From positions 1 through 5,522 of the forward strand of contig CANNLB010000250.1 of assembly GCA_947505565.1 (NCBI GenBank): a stretch of DNA of 5,522 nucleotides, given 5' to 3'. The translations under genes were made by a program, and so were the position numbers. Shown one piece after another: positions 1 to 5,119 of this stretch (positions are counted from its first letter, which is position 1; each line of letters starts with the position of its first letter). Origin of the DNA: Acidobacteriota bacterium (GTDB lineage Bacteria; Acidobacteriota; Terriglobia; Bryobacterales; Bryobacteraceae). The notes beneath the pieces were generated by a model that was not told the origin of the DNA, did no database searches, and saw nothing but the letters and a program-made list of their open reading frames with translations.

Positions 1-1
1 T

Positions 2-736
2 GCCAAAGGCCTACCCGTCAACTTCGGGTCTACCGAAAATGTCGCATGGAAAGTCGATGTCCCCTTCGGCCCACCCTCCCCCTTCGTCACCGGCAACCGT
101 ATCTTCCTCCCCGCTACCGGTAAACAACGCTGGCGCATCCCACGCCCCGAAAACCGTGAAAGCGGGGCAGTCCCCTTAGCCCTTCAGGACCAACTAATAG
201 GCGTCGACGCCTATCAACCCTCCACCGGAGAAAAACGCTGGTGGAGCCATCTCCCCTCCAACTGCGCCATGGGCTCCTCCGTCCTCTTCGACCACTCCGT
301 CATCGTCACCGCATCCGGCTCTGACAAACCCGGGCTCCCCTCCTTCGCCGCCACCCTCGCCAAGTTCGATCAAAACACCGATCAAAAGGTCTCCCTCCCC
401 GAAGGTCACTGCAACCCGGACAACAGCGAACACTTCGGCGCACTCGACAAAAACGAAGACGGCGGAATCGACTCCACCGAATGGGAAACCACCCGCCAAA
501 TGGGTATCGGCGAATACGGTGCCTATTTTGCTTCCCCCGTTGCCGCCGATGGTACGGTCGACACCGTCACCGCCGAAGGCAAAATGACCGTCCTCCAAAA
601 CGGCCCCCAATGGGAAAGACTCGCCCTCAACGACCTCGCCGACAAAGCATTCTCCTCCCCCGCCATCGTCGGCAACCGCCTCCTCGTCCGCACCCGAAAT
701 ACCCTCTTCAACTTTCCCCAAATCGAAACCAAGTGA
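2..736 (+). CDS. PQQ-like beta-propeller protein with paired EF-hands (5' partial)
   Basis: The frame is open from the left edge and ends at TGA 734-736, leaving 244 residues; the true start lies outside. The protein has the look of the outer-membrane-assembly/PQQ-quinoprotein-like propellers common in Acidobacteriota and Planctomycetes: repeated TGKxRW-type blade ends (ATGKQRWR near 113-136, STGEKRWW near 220-243) and 'SPVAADG' and 'SSPAIVGNRLLVRTR' strands towards the end. Two EF-hand loops are clear: DQNTDQKVSLPE (368-403) and DKNEDGGIDSTE (446-481), with acidic or Asn residues at loop positions 1, 3, 5 and Glu at 12, so calcium binding is likely. The family is usually secreted; the signal peptide would be upstream of the window. 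Its function is unknown and probably structural or binding rather than PQQ enzymatic. Compared with what I recall of the family, blade segments appear missing near position 110 and near 497-506 without loss of frame. Its stop overlaps the next gene's start, which suggests translational coupling. Confidence 0.8.
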   Translation, partial: AKGLPVNFGSTENVAWKVDVPFGPPSPFVTGNRIFLPATGKQRWRIPRPENRESGAVPLALQDQLIGVDAYQPSTGEKRWWSHLPSNCAMGSSVLFDHSVIVTASGSDKPGLPSFAATLAKFDQNTDQKVSLPEGHCNPDNSEHFGALDKNEDGGIDSTEWETTRQMGIGEYGAYFASPVAADGTVDTVTAEGKMTVLQNGPQWERLALNDLADKAFSSPAIVGNRLLVRTRNTLFNFPQIETK

Positions 737-2196
737 CCCCACCTAACATCCTGGAACGTCTCCGCAACACCCTCGAACTCCTCGAGCAACTAGACTCCGA
801 CCGCGAACTCCTCGCGAGCCTCCCCCAACCCGAGCGCGGCCGCCTCCAATACCTCATCGCCCAACATTTCAACCCCGACCCCGTCGCCCGCCGCGCCCGC
901 CTCAAAGCCCTCGAACGCGAACGCAGCGACGCCAAAACCCAACGCGTCGATGCCGCCCGCGAAGATACCGGCATCCGCGCCCTCCGCCGCAAACCCGTCT
1001 TCACCACCCCCAACGTCTTCCCCCCCACCCACTTCTCCCCGCTCGATGTCCACGCCGATCAGCCCGAACCCCGCGAGTCCGTCGAACCCCAGCACTGCTA
1101 CGTCTGCAAGCAAAAGTTCACCGTCATCCACCACTTCTACGACCAGATGTGCCCCCCCTGCGCCGCGTTCAACTTCTTGAAACGTACCGAACTCGCCGAC
1201 CTCCACGGCCGCGTCGCCCTCCTCACCGGCGGACGCGTCAAAATCGGATACCAAACCGGCCTCAAACTCCTCCGCGCCGGCGCCCATCTCATCGTCACTA
1301 CCCGCTTCCCCCGCGATTCCGCCAACCGCTACGCACAGGAACCGGACTTCCCCGTCTGGGGCCATCGCCTCGAAATCTTCGGCCTCGACCTCCGCCACAC
1401 CCCCAGCGTCGAAGCCTTCTGCCGCGAACTCCTGTCAACCCGTGCCCACCTCGACTTCATCATCAACAACGCCTGCCAAACCGTCCGCCGCCCCCCCGAA
1501 TTCTACGCCCACATGATGGATGGAGAACGAGCCGCCCTCGCCCAAATGTCCGCCCCGGCCCACCAACTCCTCCACCGCTCCCACCTCAAACCCGCCACCT
1601 CCGCAGAACTCTCCCAAGTCCCCCTCCTCCCCGAAGAGCTCCTCAGCCAAAAACACCTCTTCCCGGAAGGTCGCCTCGACCAAGATCTCCAACAAGTCGA
1701 CCTCCGCGGCCGCAACTCCTGGCGTCTCCTCCTCGACGAAGTCTCCTCCGTCGAACTACTCGAAGTCCAACTCATCAACGCCGTCGCCCCTTTTATCCTC
1801 AACGCCCGCCTCAAGCCCCTCATGCTCCGCACCCCCAACCGCGACAAGCACATCGTCAATGTCTCCGCCGTCGAAGGCCAGTTCTATCGCAACTCCAAAA
1901 CCACCCGCCACCCCCATACCAACATGGCCAAGGCCGCTCTCAATATGATGACCCGCACCGCCGCCACCGACTACCACTCCGACGGCATCCATATGAACAG
2001 CGTCGATACCGGCTGGGTCACCGACGAAGACCCCCACGAAATCGCCGCCCGCAAGACCGTCGAACAACGATTCCACCCGCCCCTCGATATCGTCGACGGC
2101 GCCGCCCGCATCCTCGATCCCATCATTAACGGAATCAATACCGGAACCCACATTTGGGGCCAGTTTTTGAAAGACTATCAGGTCGCCGACTGGTAG
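733..2196 (+). CDS. SDR-fold protein with N-terminal zinc-ribbon-like extension, catalytic Tyr absent
   Basis: I place the start at GTG 733, which overlaps the upstream TGA (GTGA) and gives 487 residues; an open frame continues upstream, but there it reads as shadow sequence over the propeller gene. Residues 1-115 are charged and probably helical, with no known domain. A CYVC...CPPC motif follows (Cys122, 125, 140, 143), which looks like a zinc ribbon. A Rossmann fold begins near 160: TGGRVKIG (T165-G172) is a variant of the SDR TGxxxGxG cofactor loop, and NNA at 245-247 is the usual strand-4 motif. Ser378 in VSAVEG sits at the catalytic-serine position, and Lys400 is the expected lysine. However, the YxxxK tyrosine is replaced by Thr396 (HTNMAK). 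The interval from NNA to Ser378 is far longer than in classical SDRs. I recall similar HPHTNMAKAALNMM proteins in other bacteria and in eukaryotes, so this is probably an established divergent SDR family rather than a decayed gene. NAD(P)-dependent chemistry is uncertain. Confidence 0.88.
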   Translation: MTPPNILERLRNTLELLEQLDSDRELLASLPQPERGRLQYLIAQHFNPDPVARRARLKALERERSDAKTQRVDAAREDTGIRALRRKPVFTTPNVFPPTHFSPLDVHADQPEPRESVEPQHCYVCKQKFTVIHHFYDQMCPPCAAFNFLKRTELADLHGRVALLTGGRVKIGYQTGLKLLRAGAHLIVTTRFPRDSANRYAQEPDFPVWGHRLEIFGLDLRHTPSVEAFCRELLSTRAHLDFIINNACQTVRRPPEFYAHMMDGERAALAQMSAPAHQLLHRSHLKPATSAELSQVPLLPEELLSQKHLFPEGRLDQDLQQVDLRGRNSWRLLLDEVSSVELLEVQLINAVAPFILNARLKPLMLRTPNRDKHIVNVSAVEGQFYRNSKTTRHPHTNMAKAALNMMTRTAATDYHSDGIHMNSVDTGWVTDEDPHEIAARKTVEQRFHPPLDIVDGAARILDPIINGINTGTHIWGQFLKDYQVADW

Positions 2197-2258
2197 AATA
2201 AAATCTTGCCCATGCCGAAAAAGACTCCGGTATCCTCCGTCCCCTTCCTCGTTTTTTG

Positions 2259-2558
2259 ATGGCTGATTCGTGTACAGCAAGGGCGACGATCCAGGAACTG
2301 CTCGACGCTCTGGAAACAGAAGTGGAGGCTTTGCGCTCACTCGCGGCTTTGGCGGTCCAGTTCGCCAATGTCTCCCCTGCCGACATCGAGGATTGGTTGG
2401 CAAACCGCGCTCCCACCCCAGCATGGGTGCTGATTGCCCTGCATCGGACCGTTCAGTTAACGCCTTCGGCTCGCCGGAAGCTCTCCCGTCAACCGCTCGG
2501 ACACGCCATCAAACCCGTTCAAAAAAATCATCCATTCTCTCGTATCGAGGACCTTTAA
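2259..2558 (+). CDS. Small HTH-like protein upstream of parA-like gene
   Basis: This encodes 99 residues from ATG 2259; TTG 2256 immediately before it is an in-frame alternative. No good ribosome binding site is visible. Residues about 10-35 look like a helix (LLDALETEVEALRSLAALAVQF). Residues 38-67 (VSPADIEDWLANRAPTPAWV...) resemble the recognition half of small Cro/CI-like or YdaS-like helix-turn-helix proteins, where a 'sxxdlxxWLxGRxpvP' pattern is common. The tail is basic (ARRKLSRQP). It ends five bases before the ParA-like ATPase, so the two are very likely cotranscribed; a DNA-binding partner or repressor for the ATPase is a reasonable inference. Its codon use differs from its neighbours: 13 Leu codons split into 4 CTC, 4 CTG, 3 TTG, 1 TTA and 1 CTT, whereas the neighbours use almost only CTC. 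The HTH assignment is by pattern only. Confidence 0.7.
   Translation: MADSCTARATIQELLDALETEVEALRSLAALAVQFANVSPADIEDWLANRAPTPAWVLIALHRTVQLTPSARRKLSRQPLGHAIKPVQKNHPFSRIEDL
2522..2528 (+). other. Candidate -1 slippery heptamer (A AAA AAT)
   Basis: Seven consecutive A bases (2521-2527) followed by T lie ten codons before the stop of the HTH-like gene. In that gene's frame the codons are CAA-AAA-AAT, so the bases read A AAA AAT and fit the X XXY YYZ form of -1 slippery sites. The -1 frame has no stop before the parA start and would join the two proteins. It may equally be a chance A-run or a site of polymerase slippage. Confidence 0.25.
2538..2551 (+). promoter_or_regulatory. Ribosome binding site of parA-like gene inside a small hairpin
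   Basis: GAGGA (2547-2551) is the only purine-rich match to the anti-Shine-Dalgarno sequence before ATG 2564, at a long spacing of 12 bases. It is partly paired in a small hairpin, CTCG-TAT-CGAG (2539-2549), extended by one U-G pair (2538-2550). The hairpin lies within the last codons of the upstream gene, so ribosomes finishing that gene would melt it. This is a plausible coupling device, but the stem is short and may be only marginally stable. Confidence 0.35.
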
Positions 2559-2563
2559 CCGTA

Positions 2564-3313
2564 ATGACTACTGCTACTATCTCTGAGAAATCGAAGACCG
2601 CGGCGGCTACCGCCAAACCTCGCCTCCTCTTAACCCACGGGGAAAAAGGCGGCGTCGGCAAGACCACCGTCGCCCGGCTCGTCGCCGATTTCCTCTCCGC
2701 CAGGGACGCCTCTTTCCGCGCCTTTGACGCCGAGGGACCCGCCGGACAACTCCTCCGTTTCCACCCCGCCCAGACCTCGGCGGTCGAAGTCGACAAGGCC
2801 TCTGCCATCGCGCCCGTACTCGACTTCCTCATGGACGGCACTCCCAAGCGTCTCGCCCTCGTCGACCTCGGCGCTCGTTCCGGGGAAGACCTGAAAGAGT
2901 GGCTCTACAAGGGCGGAGCCCTCGAAGAAGCCGAAGGCGGCCAACTCGGCATCACCATCGTTTATGTCGTCGGCGGAGCCGTCGATAGCGTCGGCCACTT
3001 GAAGGAATGCTTCGTCGCCCTCGGCAACGCGGTTGAATACGTCATCGTCAAGAATCTCGGCGTCGCCGCCAAGTTCGACGTCTACGACGCCTCCAATATC
3101 CGCAAGGATCTCCTCGCCGCCGGCGCAAAAGAGATCACCATCCCCATCCTCGATGGAACCGTTTACCAATCCGTCGATAAAGCCAGCGTCGCCTTCTCCG
3201 CCTTCTGCGAAGGCCAGGGCACCGAGGCCGGCTTCACCGAACGTCGCTACTGCCGCACCTGGCTCCGAGAGTGCTTCGCCGCTCTCGACACAGTCGCGTC
3301 GACCCTCCTCTAA
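2564..3313 (+). CDS. ParA/MinD-like deviant Walker ATPase
   Basis: This encodes 249 residues from ATG 2564. The frame stays open further upstream, but that part reads as nonsense over the HTH-like gene. After a low-complexity Thr/Ala/Lys leader (residues 1-20) comes the deviant Walker A motif GEKGGVGKTT (26-35), with both the signature Lys28 and Lys33. It is followed by FDAEG (Asp55, Walker A') and LALVDLGA (Asp101, Walker B). VIVKN near 165 sits where ParA-family proteins have a nucleotide-base-contacting Asn. The size and motif order fit the SIMIBI ParA/MinD/StbB-TraL group, which dimerises on ATP and positions DNA or protein cargo. No ParB, centromere-like repeat or MinC/E partner is visible, so the cargo is unknown; the only nearby candidate partner is the HTH-like protein upstream. 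The gene uses C-ending codons like its other plus-strand neighbours, so it looks resident rather than newly acquired. Confidence 0.88.
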   Translation: MTTATISEKSKTAAATAKPRLLLTHGEKGGVGKTTVARLVADFLSARDASFRAFDAEGPAGQLLRFHPAQTSAVEVDKASAIAPVLDFLMDGTPKRLALVDLGARSGEDLKEWLYKGGALEEAEGGQLGITIVYVVGGAVDSVGHLKECFVALGNAVEYVIVKNLGVAAKFDVYDASNIRKDLLAAGAKEITIPILDGTVYQSVDKASVAFSAFCEGQGTEAGFTERRYCRTWLRECFAALDTVASTLL

Positions 3314-3318
3314 TCCTG

Positions 3319-3344
3319 CTAGGGCAGGGTCCCCCCTGCCCTAG
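3319..3344. terminator. Hairpin between convergent genes, probable bidirectional terminator
   Basis: A perfect 11-bp inverted repeat, CTAGGGCAGGG (3319-3329) and CCCTGCCCTAG (3334-3344), encloses a TCCC loop. It starts six bases after the parA-like stop and includes the stop codon of the convergent RraA-family gene on the other strand. No T-run follows on either side, so it is not a classical intrinsic terminator. Its position between convergent genes still makes transcription termination or 3'-end protection the likeliest role. Confidence 0.6.
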
Positions 3345-4000
3345 TCGTTCACCCGCAATTGCGGAATAAAGATCTCCGTAGCCTTCCGCTCCAGCAGTTC
3401 GTCCACCCGCAGCAGCGTCGCCACCTCTACCCCGCTCCGAATCGCCTTCGCGATCTTCTTCTCCGCCCGTACGATCCGCTCGGCCTTTTCAATAGTCTCC
3501 TCCAACTGCCCCACCGGAATCACCACCACCCCGTCGTCATCGCCCACCAACCAATCCCCCGGATGCACCACCATCCCGCCACAAGCCACCGGCACCTGTA
3601 ACTTCCCGGCATACTCCGCCCCACCCGCGTTCGCCACCACCGCTCGCGCAAACACCGGCAATTGGCTCCCCCGTATGTCCGCCAAGTCGCGGATCGCTCC
3701 ATCGATCACCACTCCCGCCAGCCCCTTCAACTGCGCCGACAAAGTCGTCAAGCCCCCCCACAACGCCGTGTTCGGCTCGCCATGCCCGTCAATCACCAGC
3801 ACATGCCCCGCCGGACACTCCGCCAGCGCCTTACTCACCATCAGAATGTCCGCGGTATGCACCTGCACCGTATATGCAGGCCCCGCCATCTTCACGTTCC
3901 CCGACCACGGTCGCATCCCATGATCCATCGCTCCGCCCTTCCCTAAGGCATCCGAAACCGGCCCCGTGCCGCACTTCATCAGTCGCTTCTGTTCACTCAC
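3341..4000 (-). CDS. RraA / HMG-CHA aldolase family protein
   Basis: This encodes 219 residues, starting at GTG 4000 with a well-placed GAGGA seven bases upstream; the GTG overlaps the TGA of the dehydrogenase. The sequence shows the hallmarks of the RraA-like fold shared by 4-hydroxy-4-methyl-2-oxoglutarate/4-carboxy-4-hydroxy-2-oxoadipate aldolases and the RNase E inhibitor RraA: WGGLTTLSAQLKG (81-93), then GVVIDGAIRD (96-105), and a C-terminal PGDWLVGDDDGVVVIP block. Arg104-Asp105 match the substrate- and metal-binding RD pair of the class II pyruvate aldolases. Because it is coupled to a dehydrogenase and sits beside a lactonase, I infer a cytoplasmic metabolic role: divalent-metal-dependent retro-aldol cleavage or oxaloacetate-type decarboxylation. 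RNase E control seems less likely. Such proteins are often misnamed dimethylmenaquinone methyltransferase or demethylmenaquinone methyltransferase. The substrate cannot be told from sequence. Confidence 0.85.
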   Translation of the reverse strand: MSEQKRLMKCGTGPVSDALGKGGAMDHGMRPWSGNVKMAGPAYTVQVHTADILMVSKALAECPAGHVLVIDGHGEPNTALWGGLTTLSAQLKGLAGVVIDGAIRDLADIRGSQLPVFARAVVANAGGAEYAGKLQVPVACGGMVVHPGDWLVGDDDGVVVIPVGQLEETIEKAERIVRAEKKIAKAIRSGVEVATLLRVDELLERKATEIFIPQLRVND

Positions 4001-5088
4001 AACGCTATCCTCACTTGGGCCGGATTAATGGCCTTGTACTTGCCTTTATTGGCCGTAATCTCAAAGGCCTTCGCCACGTTTTCAATCCCCTCCAGCACAT
4101 GCGTAATCGTCGGCTTCATCCGCACCCGCCCCGACGCCACCAGACCCACCGTATGCTGTAAGTGCTCCAGCGTACTAATGTCTGGAAATACATACCGTAA
4201 GCTCCGCTCCCGCAGTAAATCGACGTCTAACTCAAACGGCGAACCGAACCACGATACCCCCACAATCCTCCCACCCGACCGCACCGCGTCCACCGCTTGC
4301 GTCACGCTCTTTATACCTGCCAACCCCTGCGTCGGGCTCCCCCCGGCGCACTCGAAAACGATGTCCGCGCCATTGCCCTCCGTTAACGCCCGAATCGCCG
4401 CCACCGGATCCTCCCGCGTCGCGTTGATCGCATAGTCGGCCCCTAACTCGAGCGACATCGCGCAAGCCTCGTCCCGCACGTCCACCGTAATAATCCGCCC
4501 CGCCCCACTCACCCGCGCCACCTGCAAACACTCCAGACCCATGCTTCCCTGCCCCAGGATCGCCACCGAATTCCCGATCTTCAACTCCGCCGTCTCCACC
4601 GCCGCCACGCTGTCGCTCAGCGACTGCAAGCACGCCGCCTCGTTGTCCGAAATCCGGTCGTCCACCAGTGTCAAGGCAATCTCCGGCAACACCGCATACT
4701 CACAAAAGCAGCCCGGCAGTTGAAACCCGATAATCGGCCCCTTTCGACACAGATGCCCCCGTCCGGACTCGCACAACGGGCACGCCTCGCAAGGTAGTTT
4801 CGCTCGCGCCGCCACCCGGTCGCCCACCTTGAACCGCGTCACTCCCTCGCCTACCTCGACGATCCGAACGCAGAACTCGTGCCCGAATAGCTGCACCGGC
4901 GCTTCGGTCTCCAGCCGCTCTTTGATCTTGTCATAAGCCAGCGTCCGCACCCCGGCGGCCAACTGCGCTTCCGTCACGCTCGGCTGCACCACCAACACCT
5001 GCGCCAGAACATGGCGTGGGCGCAGCACCGGCATCGGCACCTCGTCCAACCGCAAATCTCGAAACCCGTAGAACCGCCATGCCTTCAT
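3997..5088 (-). CDS. Zinc-type medium-chain alcohol/polyol dehydrogenase, altered catalytic site
   Basis: This encodes 363 residues from ATG 5088; AGGGAG six bases upstream decides this start over a longer open frame that reaches 5148. The order is typical of MDR zinc dehydrogenases: an N-terminal GroES-like domain with FGHE (Gly69-Glu71) and GDRVAA (89-94), four structural-zinc cysteines (Cys100, 103, 106, 114), then a Rossmann domain with GQGSMG (179-184). Asp203 at the end of the second strand (ITVDVRD) favours NAD over NADP. The position that normally carries the first catalytic-zinc cysteine (CGTD in most members) reads SVTE (Ser37), and the usual EPL glutamate region reads QSL (155-157). 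Catalytic zinc binding is therefore doubtful or unusual. It is coupled by a 4-base overlap to the RraA-family gene, so it probably oxidises a sugar-derived or hydroxy-acid alcohol in the same pathway. It resembles threonine and polyol dehydrogenases only broadly; no specific substrate can be assigned. Confidence 0.88.
   Translation of the reverse strand: MKAWRFYGFRDLRLDEVPMPVLRPRHVLAQVLVVQPSVTEAQLAAGVRTLAYDKIKERLETEAPVQLFGHEFCVRIVEVGEGVTRFKVGDRVAARAKLPCEACPLCESGRGHLCRKGPIIGFQLPGCFCEYAVLPEIALTLVDDRISDNEAACLQSLSDSVAAVETAELKIGNSVAILGQGSMGLECLQVARVSGAGRIITVDVRDEACAMSLELGADYAINATREDPVAAIRALTEGNGADIVFECAGGSPTQGLAGIKSVTQAVDAVRSGGRIVGVSWFGSPFELDVDLLRERSLRYVFPDISTLEHLQHTVGLVASGRVRMKPTITHVLEGIENVAKAFEITANKGKYKAINPAQVRIAL
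4008..4012 (-). promoter_or_regulatory. Ribosome binding site fixing the GTG start of the RraA-family gene
   Basis: On the minus strand GAGGA lies seven bases before GTG 4000, inside the last codons of the dehydrogenase gene. This supports GTG 4000 over the internal ATG seven codons later, and agrees with translational coupling through the GTGA overlap. Confidence 0.65.
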
Positions 5089-5094
5089 AGAAAA

Positions 5095-5100
5095 CTCCCT
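5095..5100 (-). promoter_or_regulatory. Ribosome binding site of the dehydrogenase gene
   Basis: On the minus strand AGGGAG stands six bases before ATG 5088. It is the strongest Shine-Dalgarno match near any proposed start here, and shows that the upstream open frame to 5148, which overlaps the divergent lactonase gene, is not the translated start. Confidence 0.7.
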
Positions 5101-5110
5101 GTGATAATAT
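5101..5110. promoter_or_regulatory. AT-rich core of divergent intergenic region, candidate -10 element(s)
   Basis: Only 31 bases separate the divergent start codons, and GTGATAATAT is their only AT-rich part. On the plus strand GATAAT (5103-5108) matches TATAAT at five of six positions; on the minus strand TATTAT (5109-5104) also matches at five of six. Use as a plus-strand -10 would place transcription start within a few bases of ATG 5120. No convincing -35 boxes were identified, so this is a weak prediction. Confidence 0.3.
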
Positions 5111-5119
5111 CGCACCCAC

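Noticed and set aside
481..732. Longer N-terminus for the SDR-like gene, overlapping the propeller gene
   Set aside because: It reads as Arg/Pro-rich out-of-frame sequence. The propeller frame is clearly coding through 736, and GTG 733 gives a natural coupled start.
1149..2129. Long plus-strand frame of 326 codons overlapping the SDR-like gene
   Set aside because: It is extremely rich in Arg and Pro with no motifs, as expected from a shifted frame of C-ending GC-rich codons. The SDR motifs are in the other frame.
2197..2258. Terminator or promoter in the gap after the SDR-like gene
   Set aside because: There is a T-run (2252-2257), but no stable hairpin precedes it. TAAAAT (2199-2204) resembles a -10 box, but no -35 sits at the right distance, so neither is supported.
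1756..2424. Minus-strand frame of 222 codons across the end of the SDR-like gene
   Set aside because: It is a complement-strand shadow rich in Gly, Val and Asp that crosses an intergenic gap; no motifs or ribosome binding site were seen.
2270..2563. Upstream in-frame extension of the ParA-like ATPase from GTG 2270
   Set aside because: The added residues are low-complexity Arg/Ser/Gly shadow sequence over the HTH-like gene. ATG 2564 with GAGGA upstream, and the position of the Walker motif, fit a start there.
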